The notes beneath the pieces were generated by a model, which had not been told where the DNA came from, did not search any database, and saw only the letters and a program-made list of their open reading frames with translations. The position numbers were made by a program, and so were the translations under genes. Of a stretch of 64,000 nt of DNA, positions 24,892 to 33,115 are shown one piece after another. Source of the stretch: Microbacterium sp. TPD7012 (GTDB taxonomy: Bacteria; Actinomycetota; Actinomycetes; Actinomycetales; Microbacteriaceae); the NCBI RefSeq assembly GCF_003075395.1, contig NZ_QDFV01000004.1:62399-126398 (forward strand). The letters run 5' to 3'. Each line of letters starts with the position of its first letter. Position 1 is the stretch's first letter.

Positions 24892-24911
24892 GTTGACTCA
24901 ACGGTCATTGA
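24892..24911. promoter_or_regulatory. ArsR-type operator candidate
   Basis: GTTGACTCAAC (24892-24902) is a perfect 11-bp dyad, and TCAA-N6-TTGA (24898-24911) overlaps it. ArsR regulators favour short inverted TTGA/TCAA-like arms. It lies between the ArsR-fusion gene and the divergent DUF6458 gene. Confidence 0.45.
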
Positions 24912-24964
24912 CCCTATTCTCGTACTGCGCATCGCACGTGCGGTCGCAGAGAGGCATGGCAATC

Positions 24965-25225
24965 ATGGGAATCGGAAGCGGTATCGCGCTCTTCGTCATC
25001 GGCATCATCCTCGCGTTCGCGGTCAACATCGACACCGGCGGATTCGTCGACCTCGACCTGATCGGCTACATCCTCATGGGTGCAGGCGTCGTGGTGTTCC
25101 TCATCAGCCTCGTCCTGACCATGCGGAGCCGTCGCACCGAGACCGTCGCACGCACCTCGGTCGACCCCGTCAGCGGCGAGCAGGTGACCCGGCGGAGCCG
25201 CCGCGACACCGACCCCGTCGTCTGA
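24965..25225 (+). CDS. DUF6458 small membrane protein
   Basis: An 86-residue protein with two membrane segments (about residues 3-22 and 36-57) and a basic, hydrophilic tail. Its start MGIGSGIALFVIG is characteristic of DUF6458, a short actinobacterial membrane family without known function. I chose ATG 24965 over 24956 because GAGAGG lies 10 nt upstream of it and the family starts there. The kinase gene begins 3 bp after its stop, so it is the first gene of that operon. Confidence 0.8.
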   Translation: MGIGSGIALFVIGIILAFAVNIDTGGFVDLDLIGYILMGAGVVVFLISLVLTMRSRRTETVARTSVDPVSGEQVTRRSRRDTDPVV

Positions 25226-25228
25226 GTC

Positions 25229-26362
25229 GTGGCGTCGCCTCGCTCCGGTGACCTGACCGGCCGTCTCCTCGGTGATCGGTACGAGCTCTCGACACGACTG
25301 GGTGAGGGCGGGATGGGGGTGGTCTATCGCGGCCACGACACCATGCTGCGCCGCGACGTCGCCGTGAAGGTGTTCCGTGAGGGAACCACGGAGATCGCGA
25401 GGACAGCCTCCGAGTCGCAGCTGCTGGCCGCACTCAACCACCCGTCCCTCGTGACCCTCTACGACGCCCATCTGGGCACGGAGGACCCGCGATATCTGGT
25501 GATGGAGTACGTCGAGGGCCCCACGCTCGACGAGCGGCTCCGCCGGGGACCTCTGCCGGAGCCCGCGGTGTCGCGGCTCGCCGAGGATCTCGCCGACGCG
25601 CTCGACGCCGTGCACCGGGCGGGCATCGTGCATCGAGACGTCAAGCCCGCGAACGTGCTGCTGCGTTCGCCCGGGGTCTCGGGGGAGGAGTTCTCCGCCA
25701 AGCTCGCCGATTTCGGGATCGCCTATCTAGTCGATGCCACGCGGCTGACGACGCCCGGAACGGTCATCGGGTCGGCCGCGTACCTGAGCCCGGAGCAGGT
25801 CACCGGGGCGGATCCGCGGGCCTCGACGGACGTCTACTCCCTCGGCCTCGTGCTGCTCGAAGCGCACACCGGACGACGGGCGTTCGCCCAGAACGACCTG
25901 CGAGAGGCCGTGCTCGCACGCCTCTCGCAGGATCCGGTCATCCCGTCCGAGGTCGGCCACGAGTGGGGTGCCCTGCTCGCGGCCATGACTGCACGGGATC
26001 CTGCCGATCGACCCACCGCTCGGGAGGTCGTCGCCGCGGCGCGGAACCTGCGTGCGGGCGGCGGAGTCACCGTCGCCTCGTCGGCCACCGTGGCGCTCCC
26101 GCCCGATTCCGGGACGACCCGCACGGCTGTGCTGACGATGGAGACAGCGGCGCTTCCGCCGGACACCGCCGACGGGGCGCCGCGACGACGACGCCGATGG
26201 CTGGCCGGCGCGGCACTGGCCGCGGTCGTCGTCGCCGGGGTGATCACGGGGATCTCGCTCGGGGGTGCAGGCGATCAGCCCGGCCCTCCGCCCGAGCTTC
26301 CCGCGCTCGAGGAGCCGCTCGCTGCACACCTGCAGCAGCTGATGGACGCGGTGTCGCCGTGA
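25229..26362 (+). CDS. Membrane-anchored serine/threonine protein kinase
   Basis: A 377-residue Hanks-type kinase. Visible are the glycine loop GEGGMG (25-30), the ATP lysine Lys47 (VAVKVF), the catalytic HRDVKPAN with Asp137, and DFG with Asp161; the activation segment ends LSPEQ. A single membrane segment near residues 313-335 precedes a short extracellular tail, and there are no PASTA repeats, unlike PknB. It starts at GTG 25229, 3 bp after DUF6458, and overlaps the next gene by 4 bp. The genes downstream are envelope-located and could be its pathway. Confidence 0.92.
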   Translation: MASPRSGDLTGRLLGDRYELSTRLGEGGMGVVYRGHDTMLRRDVAVKVFREGTTEIARTASESQLLAALNHPSLVTLYDAHLGTEDPRYLVMEYVEGPTLDERLRRGPLPEPAVSRLAEDLADALDAVHRAGIVHRDVKPANVLLRSPGVSGEEFSAKLADFGIAYLVDATRLTTPGTVIGSAAYLSPEQVTGADPRASTDVYSLGLVLLEAHTGRRAFAQNDLREAVLARLSQDPVIPSEVGHEWGALLAAMTARDPADRPTAREVVAAARNLRAGGGVTVASSATVALPPDSGTTRTAVLTMETAALPPDTADGAPRRRRRWLAGAALAAVVVAGVITGISLGGAGDQPGPPPELPALEEPLAAHLQQLMDAVSP

Positions 26363-26823
26363 ACCGCCGTCTTCGCCTCGGCTGCGCGGCCGCCGTCATC
26401 GCCGCGGCCCTCGCGGTCGCCGGCTGCTCGGCCACGGCGTCGGGGCTCGACACGCAGACGAGTGCGGAGTGGCAGTCCCGCGTGCTGGCGATCGCCGAGA
26501 GCGCCGAGGCCGACGACATCCCGACGGCTCTGCTCGACCTCGATGCCCTCGAGACGGAGACGACGCAGGCCCGCGCGGACGGGGACATCAGCGCCGAGCG
26601 AGCGGCGATCATCCAGCAGTCCATCGCCGTGGTCCGATCGGACCTCGAAGCCGATGTCGCTGTCACGCCCTCACCCGAGGAGACCACCACCGACGACACC
26701 GGCACCGACGACACCACCGACACCGACAAGGGTGACAAGGGCAACAGCGAGAACAAGAGCGACAACGGCAAGAAGAACGACGACAACGGCAACGGGAACA
26801 ACGGCAAGGACGACGATGACTGA
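26359..26823 (+). CDS. Lipoprotein with acidic, Asp/Asn/Lys-rich tail
   Basis: A 154-residue lipoprotein. The signal ends at a lipobox around Gly-Cys (LAVAGCSA), so it is anchored outside the membrane. Residues about 30-105 are helical and acidic; the last 50 are low-complexity, rich in Thr/Asp, then Lys/Asn/Asp (DNGKKNDDNG). The GTG start overlaps the kinase stop (GTGA), showing tight coupling. The helical part may be a sensor or scaffold; I do not recognise a family. Confidence 0.78.
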   Translation: MNRRLRLGCAAAVIAAALAVAGCSATASGLDTQTSAEWQSRVLAIAESAEADDIPTALLDLDALETETTQARADGDISAERAAIIQQSIAVVRSDLEADVAVTPSPEETTTDDTGTDDTTDTDKGDKGNSENKSDNGKKNDDNGNGNNGKDDDD

Positions 26824-26832
26824 GGATGCCGC

Positions 26833-27525
26833 GTGAACCCTGACCGCGTCTCCCGGCCGAGAGATCGCGCCGTCGCGCTCATCGTGGGCGTCTCGGCCAC
26901 CGTCGCCTTCGTCGTGCTCCGCGTCTTCGTTGCGGCGGGCGGCCACGAACCCCTGGATGTCGACATCCGCTGGCACGATCTGATGACCGCGTCGCGGAGC
27001 GACGTGGGCGTGATCATCGCGTGGGTGCCGGCCATCGTCGGCGGCACGGTCGGCATGATCGTCGTCGGAGCCCTCCTGATCGCGCTGTTCGTGTGGCGTC
27101 GGAGAAGAGCGGATGCCGCGACCCTGGCGACCGCGATGATCGTGGTCGTCGCCGTGGGCGCGACGATGGCCGCCGTCATCGGACGCACCCGGCCCGCCGA
27201 CTCCCTCGCGGAGCGCATGGCCACGTCGTTCCCGTCCGGCCACACGGCGGTCGCGACGACCGTGGTCGTGATCCTCGCCCTCGCGCTCCGACGCTGGTAC
27301 GTCTGGCTGCTCGGCGCCGGGTGGGTGCTCACGATGATGTGGAGTCGCACCTACCTCAACGCCCATTGGCTCAGCGACGTCGTCGCGGGCATGCTCGAGG
27401 GCGTCGCCGTGGCCTCGCTCGTCTGGATCGCCGCCGAAGCGGTACGGGACCGCTGTGCCCTGCGTCGTACCGAGAGCTCCATCGCACCACCGATCGAAGG
27501 ACCTCGACCCCATGAACTCCACTGA
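26833..27525 (+). CDS. PAP2-family phosphatase
   Basis: A 230-residue membrane protein with about six segments and the three PAP2 motifs: RTRP (the RP motif), PSGH and SRTYLNAHWLSD (SR-x5-H-x3-D). It should dephosphorylate a lipid phosphate such as phosphatidate or undecaprenyl pyrophosphate at the outer membrane face. GTG 26833 is 9 bp after the lipoprotein stop. Its end overlaps the DUF1206 gene by 14 bp, so it belongs to the kinase operon. Confidence 0.9.
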   Translation: MNPDRVSRPRDRAVALIVGVSATVAFVVLRVFVAAGGHEPLDVDIRWHDLMTASRSDVGVIIAWVPAIVGGTVGMIVVGALLIALFVWRRRRADAATLATAMIVVVAVGATMAAVIGRTRPADSLAERMATSFPSGHTAVATTVVVILALALRRWYVWLLGAGWVLTMMWSRTYLNAHWLSDVVAGMLEGVAVASLVWIAAEAVRDRCALRRTESSIAPPIEGPRPHELH

Positions 27526-28321
27526 TTCCGCCGCCTCAGCGGCTCGGGCCGCACAGGACTCCACCGTCTTCCGCACCCTCGCCCGCGTCGGCTACGTGGT
27601 CCTCGGCATCCTCCATCTCCTGATCGGCGGCATCGCGATCTCGATCGCGACCGGCGGCGGCGGCGAAGCGGACCAGGGCGGGGCGATGCAGCAGATCCAG
27701 CAGGCCCCGGCAGGCATGGTCCTGCTGTGGGTCATCGCGCTGGGACTCGTGGCGCTGGCGATCTGGCAGATCGCCGAGGCCGTCCTCGAACGCGATCCCG
27801 ACGCCAAGAAGAAGTGGGGCCATCGGGTCAAGTTCCTCGGCACCGCCGCCGCGTACGTCGCGATCGCCGGGACGGCGCTCGTGTACGCGTTGGGCGGCCG
27901 GTCGCAGTCGTCCGACTCCTCGCAGTCGCTCAGCGCCCGTCTGCTGGCGGCACCGGCGGGCGTCGTGCTGCTCGTGCTGGTCGGGCTGATCGTCGTCGCC
28001 GTCGGTGCGGCGTTCGTCGTGCGCGGCATCACCCGCGCCTTCACGAAGCACCTCGATCTGCCTGCGGGACCGGCACGAAAGGGAATCACCGCCTTCGGCA
28101 TCGTCGGCTACATCGCGAAGGGCATCGCCGTCGGAGTGGCCGGCATCCTGTTCGTGGTCGCCGCGCTCACCCACGATCCGGAGACAGCCGGGGGACTGGA
28201 TGCCGCGCTCCACGCGCTGGCAGGGCTTCCCTTCGGCGTCGTCATCCTCTGGACCGTCGGCGCCGGACTCATCCTCTACGGCCTGTTCTGCTTCGCCCGG
28301 GCGCGGTACGCGAGGATGTGA
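27512..28321 (+). CDS. DUF1206 membrane protein
   Basis: A 269-residue membrane protein built of three repeats of two hydrophobic segments, each beginning near a G-Y motif (RVGYVVLGILHLLIGG; FLGTAAAYVAIAG; GIVGYIAKGIAVG). This is the DUF1206 layout. No function is known to me. ATG 27512 has GAAGGA at 27496-27501 and lies inside the PAP2 coding region. It is the last gene of the apparent kinase operon. Confidence 0.87.
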   Translation: MNSTDSAASAARAAQDSTVFRTLARVGYVVLGILHLLIGGIAISIATGGGGEADQGGAMQQIQQAPAGMVLLWVIALGLVALAIWQIAEAVLERDPDAKKKWGHRVKFLGTAAAYVAIAGTALVYALGGRSQSSDSSQSLSARLLAAPAGVVLLVLVGLIVVAVGAAFVVRGITRAFTKHLDLPAGPARKGITAFGIVGYIAKGIAVGVAGILFVVAALTHDPETAGGLDAALHALAGLPFGVVILWTVGAGLILYGLFCFARARYARM

Positions 28322-28371
28322 CGCAGGGCGCCACTCAGTGCGTCCGCAGGTGCCCCGGCTACCCTCGGGGC

Positions 28372-28740
28372 ATGCGCCGTCTCGTCGTCCTTCCCCTTCT
28401 GCTCGTCGCCGGTCTTCTCGCGGGATGCTCGCAGGTGACCCAGTTCGCCGGAGACGTCGTCGGCGCCCCTGTCGAGGAGACCTGCGCGACCATCGACGAC
28501 GCCTACGGCCAGTACCAGTCGGTCATCGACCAGGGCGGTGCCACGGAGGAGCAGCTCGATGCGGCGCGCGACGAACTCGTCGCGACGCTCGACGGACTCG
28601 CCGACGACGTCGACGGACAGCTGGGCGATCTCATCCGCTCCGGTGCCCAGCAGCTCGGCGAGGTCACCGACCTGCAGGCGCCCGAGACCATCGAGGCGAT
28701 CGAGCAGCTCAAGGAATCGGCCTCGGCCTTCTGCGGCTGA
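28372..28740 (+). CDS. Small lipoprotein
   Basis: A 122-residue lipoprotein with signal MRRLVVLPLLLVAGLLAGC; the lipobox Cys is residue 19. The mature part is a helical bundle (three amphipathic helices) containing Cys pairs at ETCATI and AFCG that could form a disulfide. TACCCT (28360-28365) is 6 nt before the ATG, as in leaderless genes. I do not recognise its family. It stands after the kinase operon but has its own promoter. Confidence 0.75.
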   Translation: MRRLVVLPLLLVAGLLAGCSQVTQFAGDVVGAPVEETCATIDDAYGQYQSVIDQGGATEEQLDAARDELVATLDGLADDVDGQLGDLIRSGAQQLGEVTDLQAPETIEAIEQLKESASAFCG

Positions 28741-28793
28741 GGCCGGGTCCTGCTCACCGCCCCGGTGCTCGGGGCCCGTCATAGGCTGGATGC

Positions 28794-28934
28794 ATGAGCG
28801 CGCGTGCCGTGGATCCTCGGGTCTGTCCTACCTGCGGCGACGCCCTGACGTTCGAGATCCTCGACGACGAGCGGTTCCTCGTCGTGTGGTCGTGCGTCGA
28901 TTGCGGTCTGGTCCGCGCCACCGAACCGGTGTGA
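28794..28934 (+). CDS. 46-residue zinc-ribbon protein
   Basis: A short protein: MSARAVDPRVCPTCGDALT, then an Ile/Val/Trp-rich strand, then CVDCGLVRATEPV. Two CxxCG knuckles 19 residues apart make a small zinc ribbon. TAGGCT (28782-28787) lies 6 nt before the ATG, like neighbouring leaderless genes, which supports it being translated. Such small ribbons bind nucleic acid or partner proteins; nothing here tells which. Confidence 0.62.
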   Translation: MSARAVDPRVCPTCGDALTFEILDDERFLVVWSCVDCGLVRATEPV

Positions 28935-28944
28935 CCGCGGGCTC

Positions 28945-29099
28945 TCACGTGCTCGCCCGCACGACCAGCGAGGGCGTGAGGTCGACCCGGCGCACGGGGC
29001 CGGCGTTGCCCGCCGCGATGCCGAGCAGCAGGTCGAGCGCGACGCGGCCCGACTCCTCGAACGGCTGACGCACCGTCGTGAGGCCGAGTCCGTCGGCCC
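28945..29099 (-). pseudogene. LacI-family repressor, C-terminal remnant
   Basis: On the minus strand the last 50 residues read like the end of a LacI repressor: GLGLTTVRQPFEESG, then VDLTPSLVVRAST before the stop. The remaining roughly 280 residues, including the DNA-binding domain, are missing. Residues upstream in the same frame (to an ATG at 29187) have no LacI character and are antisense to the promoter of the next operon. I read it as a repressor deleted when the adjoining sugar operon was rearranged. Confidence 0.72.
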
Positions 29100-29123
29100 G
29101 CGGCTTTTCCCGGCCCATCAAAA

Positions 29124-29161
29124 GCAATTTCCGCGCACCTCTCGACAAAACAGAAATTTCC
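29124..29161. promoter_or_regulatory. Paired AT-rich boxes before the sugar ABC operon (site 1)
   Basis: GCAATTTCC (29124-29132, minus strand GGAAATTGC) and GAAATTTCC (29153-29161) lie 29 bp apart. The second overlaps the spacer of the promoter. Comparable pairs occur at 48147/48177, 50016/50048 and 54291/54321, so this is read as a shared operator. Confidence 0.5.
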
Positions 29162-29169
29162 GGTAGAGT
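29142..29169 (+). promoter_or_regulatory. Promoter of the ribose-class ABC operon
   Basis: TCGACA (29142-29147) and TAGAGT (29164-29169) are separated by 16 bp and lie 47 bp before the binding-protein ATG, a plausible sigma-A-type promoter. GAAATTTCC in its spacer would let a repressor block it. Confidence 0.55.
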
Positions 29170-29215
29170 CGCCACGTCGGTAATCATTTCTCACTTTTCG
29201 TGTCGAGAGGAAATC

Positions 29216-30250
29216 ATGCACGCACGAACTCGCAGCATCGTCGCTGCGGCAGCGGCCGGAGCGATGGCGCTCGTCGGCCTCAGCGGCTGCGCCGCCTCCG
29301 CAGGATCCGACGAACCCCTCGTGGGGCTCGTCATCAAGACGCAGGACAACCCCTTCTACGTCAAGATGACGGAAGGGGCCAAGGACGAGGCGGAAGCCCT
29401 CGGACTCAATCTGCAGGTCGCCAGCGGCGATGGGCAGAGCGACGTCGACTCGCAGATCAAGGCCATCGAGAACTTCACGGCGCAGGGCGCCAAGGCGATC
29501 CTCGTCACACCCGCCGGCGACGGGATCATCCCCGCCGTCAAGAAGGCGCAGGAGGCGGGCGTCGTCGTGTTCGCGATGGACTCGCCGCTCGGTGCGGACT
29601 CCGGCATCGACGGCACCTTCGCGACCGACAACTACCTCGCGGGCGTGCTCGTCGGCGAATGGGCGAAGGCCGCGCTCGGCGACACCGAGCCCCGGGTCGC
29701 CACGCTCGACCTCAGCACCGACCAGATCCCCGTCGACGTCGCCCGCAACCAGGGCTTCCTCGAGGGGTTCGGCATCGAGCTCGGCGATCCGTCGAAGATG
29801 TGGGACGAGACCGACCCGCAGCTGGTCGGCCACGAGGTGACGGATGCCAACGAAGCGGGCGGGCGCACCGGCATGGAGAAGCTCCTGCAGAAGGATCCGA
29901 CCATCAACCTCGTCTACACGATCAACGAGCCCACGGCCGCAGGCGCCTATCAGGCCGTCGTCGCCGCGGGGCTCGAGGACCAGATCACGATCGTCTCGGT
30001 CGACGGCGGATGCCCCGGCGTGACCAACGTGCAGAAGGGCATCATCGCCGCGACCTCGATGCAGTTCCCGCTCGAGATGGCGAAGCAGGCCCTGCAGGCC
30101 GTCGAGGACTACCTGGCCGACGGCACCAAGCCGAAGAACAGCGACGGCCTCGACTTCACCAACACCGGAGTCACGCTCGTGACCGACCAGCCGCAGGACG
30201 GCGTCGAATCCGAGGACACGACGTTCGGACTGGAGCAGTGCTGGGGCTGA
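29216..30250 (+). CDS. Sugar ABC transporter substrate-binding lipoprotein (ribose/fructose class)
   Basis: A 344-residue binding protein: signal with lipobox LSGCAA (Cys25), then the peripheral-binding-protein type I fold (VGLVIKTQDNPFYVKM, VTPAGDGIIPAVKKA, VSVDGGCPG). This class binds monosaccharides or polyols outside the cell and feeds the permease-ATPase pair downstream. GAGAGGAAATC precedes the ATG. It is the first gene of an operon running to 36865. A strong hairpin separates it from the permease gene. Confidence 0.9.
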   Translation: MHARTRSIVAAAAAGAMALVGLSGCAASAGSDEPLVGLVIKTQDNPFYVKMTEGAKDEAEALGLNLQVASGDGQSDVDSQIKAIENFTAQGAKAILVTPAGDGIIPAVKKAQEAGVVVFAMDSPLGADSGIDGTFATDNYLAGVLVGEWAKAALGDTEPRVATLDLSTDQIPVDVARNQGFLEGFGIELGDPSKMWDETDPQLVGHEVTDANEAGGRTGMEKLLQKDPTINLVYTINEPTAAGAYQAVVAAGLEDQITIVSVDGGCPGVTNVQKGIIAATSMQFPLEMAKQALQAVEDYLADGTKPKNSDGLDFTNTGVTLVTDQPQDGVESEDTTFGLEQCWG

Positions 30251-30272
30251 GTCGCCCCGCTGCCTCCCTACC

Positions 30273-30308
30273 GGGTGAGGGTCGGCTCTTGCCGACCGGC
30301 CCTCACCC
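30273..30308 (+). terminator. Hairpin between binding-protein and permease genes
   Basis: GGGTGAGGG (30273-30281) pairs with CCCTCACCC (30300-30308), and GTCGG (30281-30285) can pair with CCGAC (30292-30296) inside. It probably stabilises or partly terminates the transcript, so more binding protein is made than permease. There is no T run. Confidence 0.6.
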
Positions 30309-30342
30309 TCCTCCTCCATACAACGACGTAGGAAAGCCCATC

Positions 30343-31416
30343 ATGAACCGAAGCGCCACCGATCTCCCGGATGACGAGCGACCGAGCACCGTCACCGCCG
30401 GATTCTCGATGGGACTGGTCGAGATCGACCAGGGAGCCCGTCTCAGCCCTCTCCAGTGGATCGAACGACGGATGCTGTCGCGCCCGCTGATCGGTCCCGT
30501 CGCGGTGCTCATCATCGCGCTGATCGTCTTCTCGATCGTGTCGCCGAACTTCGGCACGCTCCAGAACTTCTCCCTGATCCTGCAGCAGGTGCAGGTGATC
30601 GCGATGCTCGGCATCGCGCAGACCCTCATCATCCTCACCGCAGGGATCGACCTCTCCGTCGCGGCGGTCATGCTGCTGTCGCAGGTCGCCATGGGTCGTT
30701 TCGCCGTCTCGGTCGGACTCCCTGTCGAGATCTCGCTCGTGCTCGGCATCGTCGTCGGCATCGCCTGCGGGGCGATCAACGGCTTCATCGTGACGAAGCT
30801 CAACATCCCGCCGTTCATCGCGACCCTCGGCACCCTGAGCATCTTCTACGCGCTGAACATCTTCATCTCCGACGGGGAGAGCGTGCCGTACGCCGACGTG
30901 CCCCCGCTGTTCAACTGGCTCGGAACGGGCTTCCGCGTGTTCGGCACGACGTTCACCTTCGGCCAGGTGCTCACGATCCTCATGTTCATCCTGTTCGCCT
31001 ACATCCTGCGCAACACCGCCTGGGGCACGCACATCTACGCCGTGGGCGACAACCTCGAGGCCGCGCGCCTCAGCGGCATCCGCGTCAACCGCGTGCTCAT
31101 GTCGGTGTACGTGGTGGCCGGTCTCATCATCGGCGTCACCGCCTGGCTGCTCATCGGGCGCATCGGCTCGATCTCGCCCACCGCGGGCGCCGCCTACAAC
31201 CTCGCGTCGATCACCGCGGTGGTCATCGGCGGCACGAGCCTCTTCGGCGGGCGCGGACGGATCATGGGCACGCTGCTCGGATCCCTTATCGTCGGCGTCT
31301 TCTCCAGCGGACTGTCCCTCGCAGGATTCGACAGCCTCTGGCAGGAGTTCACCATCGGCCTCCTCATCATCGGCGCGGTCGCCGTCGACCAGCGCCTCCG
31401 CAAGATCGGACGTTGA
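30343..31416 (+). CDS. Sugar ABC transporter permease (RbsC/FrcC class)
   Basis: A 357-residue membrane protein with about ten segments after a 45-residue cytoplasmic lead. The conserved TLIILTAGIDLSV and FGGRGRIMGTLLG segments identify the ribose-class permease. It forms the pore with the ATPase encoded 2 bp downstream. ATG 30343 follows AGGAAAGCCC. Substrate specificity cannot be read, but this class takes up pentoses, hexoses and polyols. Confidence 0.92.
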   Translation: MNRSATDLPDDERPSTVTAGFSMGLVEIDQGARLSPLQWIERRMLSRPLIGPVAVLIIALIVFSIVSPNFGTLQNFSLILQQVQVIAMLGIAQTLIILTAGIDLSVAAVMLLSQVAMGRFAVSVGLPVEISLVLGIVVGIACGAINGFIVTKLNIPPFIATLGTLSIFYALNIFISDGESVPYADVPPLFNWLGTGFRVFGTTFTFGQVLTILMFILFAYILRNTAWGTHIYAVGDNLEAARLSGIRVNRVLMSVYVVAGLIIGVTAWLLIGRIGSISPTAGAAYNLASITAVVIGGTSLFGGRGRIMGTLLGSLIVGVFSSGLSLAGFDSLWQEFTIGLLIIGAVAVDQRLRKIGR

Positions 31417-31418
31417 CC

Positions 31419-32225
31419 ATGACCACCGGAACCCAGACCCCGCGCTCCACCGACCTGGTGCTCGAAGCGCGCGGCATCGTGAAGCGCTACGGACGCGTCG
31501 TCGCCCTCGACCAGACGGACTTCGAGATCCGTCAGGGGGAGGTGCTCGCCGTGATCGGCGACAACGGCGCCGGCAAGTCCTCACTGATCCAATGCCTGTC
31601 GGGCGCCGTGCAGCCCGACGAGGGCGAGCTGCTGGTGAGCGGGGAGCCCACGACGCTGAGGACGCCGGTCGACGCTCGCCGGCTCGGCATCGAGACCGTC
31701 TTCCAGAGCCTCGCCGTCTCGCCGGCGCTCGACATCGCCAGCAACATCTTCCTCGGCCGGGAGCTGCGCCGCCCCGGCATCGCCGGCTCCGTGTTCCGCA
31801 TGCTCGACAAGAAGCGGATGCGGGCGGAGTCGCTCGAGGTGATGTCGCAGCTCGGGCTGCAGACGCTCCAGAACATCGGCCAGTCGGTCGAGACCCTCTC
31901 CGGCGGTCAGCGTCAGGGCGTCGCCGTGGCGCGTGCCGCGGCCTTCGGCTCGAAGGTCGTCATCCTCGACGAGCCGACCGCCGCCCTCGGCGTCAAGGAG
32001 TCGGGGCGCGTCGTCAAGCTCATCAAGGACATCAACGCCCGCGGCATCCCGGTCATCCTGATCAGCCACAACATGCCGCAGATCTTCGAGGTCGCCGACC
32101 GCATCCACATCCAGCGTCTCGGAAAGCGCATCGCGCTCGTCGAGACGTCGCAGATCGACATGGCGGATGCCGTGGCGCTGATGGTCGGCGCGAAGACCCC
32201 CGAGCAGCTCGGGCTCGCCTCATGA
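31419..32225 (+). CDS. Sugar ABC transporter ATP-binding protein (FrcA type)
   Basis: A 268-residue ATPase with Walker A (GDNGAGKSS), Q-loop, signature LSGGQRQG and Walker B (VVILDEPTAAL), plus a switch His (ISHNM). It has a single nucleotide-binding domain, like FrcA of the fructose system, rather than the double domain of RbsA. It starts 2 bp after the permease stop. The next gene, an SDR, follows after 47 bp with its own AAGGAG site. Confidence 0.92.
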   Translation: MTTGTQTPRSTDLVLEARGIVKRYGRVVALDQTDFEIRQGEVLAVIGDNGAGKSSLIQCLSGAVQPDEGELLVSGEPTTLRTPVDARRLGIETVFQSLAVSPALDIASNIFLGRELRRPGIAGSVFRMLDKKRMRAESLEVMSQLGLQTLQNIGQSVETLSGGQRQGVAVARAAAFGSKVVILDEPTAALGVKESGRVVKLIKDINARGIPVILISHNMPQIFEVADRIHIQRLGKRIALVETSQIDMADAVALMVGAKTPEQLGLAS

Positions 32226-32272
32226 GCCCGCAGCAGGACCCCGCAGACAATCCTCAAGAAAGGAGCACCCGC

Positions 32273-33109
32273 ATGGTGCCCAACTACCTCCCCGTGCCCG
32301 GCACAGCCCTCGACGGCAAGGTGGCGCTCATCACCGGCGCCGCCTCCGGGATCGGCGAAGCGGTCGCCCGCATCTACGCCGCCAACGGATGTCGCGTCGC
32401 CCTGATCGACATCGACGCGGCCCGCCTCGAAGAGGTCGCCGCCGACATCGCGGAACGCGGCGGCGAGGTGCTCTCCCTCGTCGGGAACGTCGTGGAGGAG
32501 GACGAGGTGCGCGCGTTCTTCGCCGCGACCGTGGCCCGCTGGGGTCGCATCGACCTCGTGATCAACAGCGCCGGCCGGGACTCCCTCGCACCGCCCGTCA
32601 CCCAGGTGACCCTGGAGGAGTGGAACAAGACGATCGGGCCGAACCTCACCGGTGTCTTCCTCTGCTGCCGCGAGGCCTTCCTCGTCATGGAGGGCCAGGA
32701 GACGGGCGGGCGCATCATCAACATGGGCTCCTCCTCGACCAAGGTCGCCTCGGGGCCGGGGCACAGCCCGTACCGCGCCTCGAAGCACGGCATGCTCGGA
32801 TTCTCGAAGAACATCCTGATCGAGGGCATGCACAAGAACATCGGCGTCACGGTCCTGAACCCCTCGCACGTGCGCACGCCGATGACCGAGATCATCGACA
32901 AGGGCCTGTACGACGGCGACCTGCCCGCCTACACCGACGGGTGGCTCGACGAGAAGGAGATCGAGGAGGGCCTCTCGGCCAGCTGCATCGATGTCGGGAA
33001 CGTCGCGGAGGCCGCGCTCTACATCGGGACGCGCACGCCGGACGTGACCATCCCCACCTTCTCGCTGTACCCGACGCACAAGGTGCTGCGGTACGGCATG
33101 GAGGTCTAG
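32273..33109 (+). CDS. SDR-family dehydrogenase
   Basis: A 278-residue NAD(P)-dependent dehydrogenase. Glycine motif TGAASGIG at 21-28, NSAG at 98-101, Ser153-155, and catalytic Tyr167 and Lys171 (YRASK). The classical-type sequence with Asp after strand 2 (LIDIDAAR) suggests NAD. It is the first catabolic gene after the importer and so a candidate for the first oxidation of the imported sugar or polyol. Confidence 0.9.
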   Translation: MVPNYLPVPGTALDGKVALITGAASGIGEAVARIYAANGCRVALIDIDAARLEEVAADIAERGGEVLSLVGNVVEEDEVRAFFAATVARWGRIDLVINSAGRDSLAPPVTQVTLEEWNKTIGPNLTGVFLCCREAFLVMEGQETGGRIINMGSSSTKVASGPGHSPYRASKHGMLGFSKNILIEGMHKNIGVTVLNPSHVRTPMTEIIDKGLYDGDLPAYTDGWLDEKEIEEGLSASCIDVGNVAEAALYIGTRTPDVTIPTFSLYPTHKVLRYGMEV

Positions 33110-33115
33110 GCGATC

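Noticed and set aside
30456..32225. Long frame beginning inside the permease gene
   Set aside because: Only the part from 31419 encodes the ATPase; the rest is an off-frame reading of the permease.
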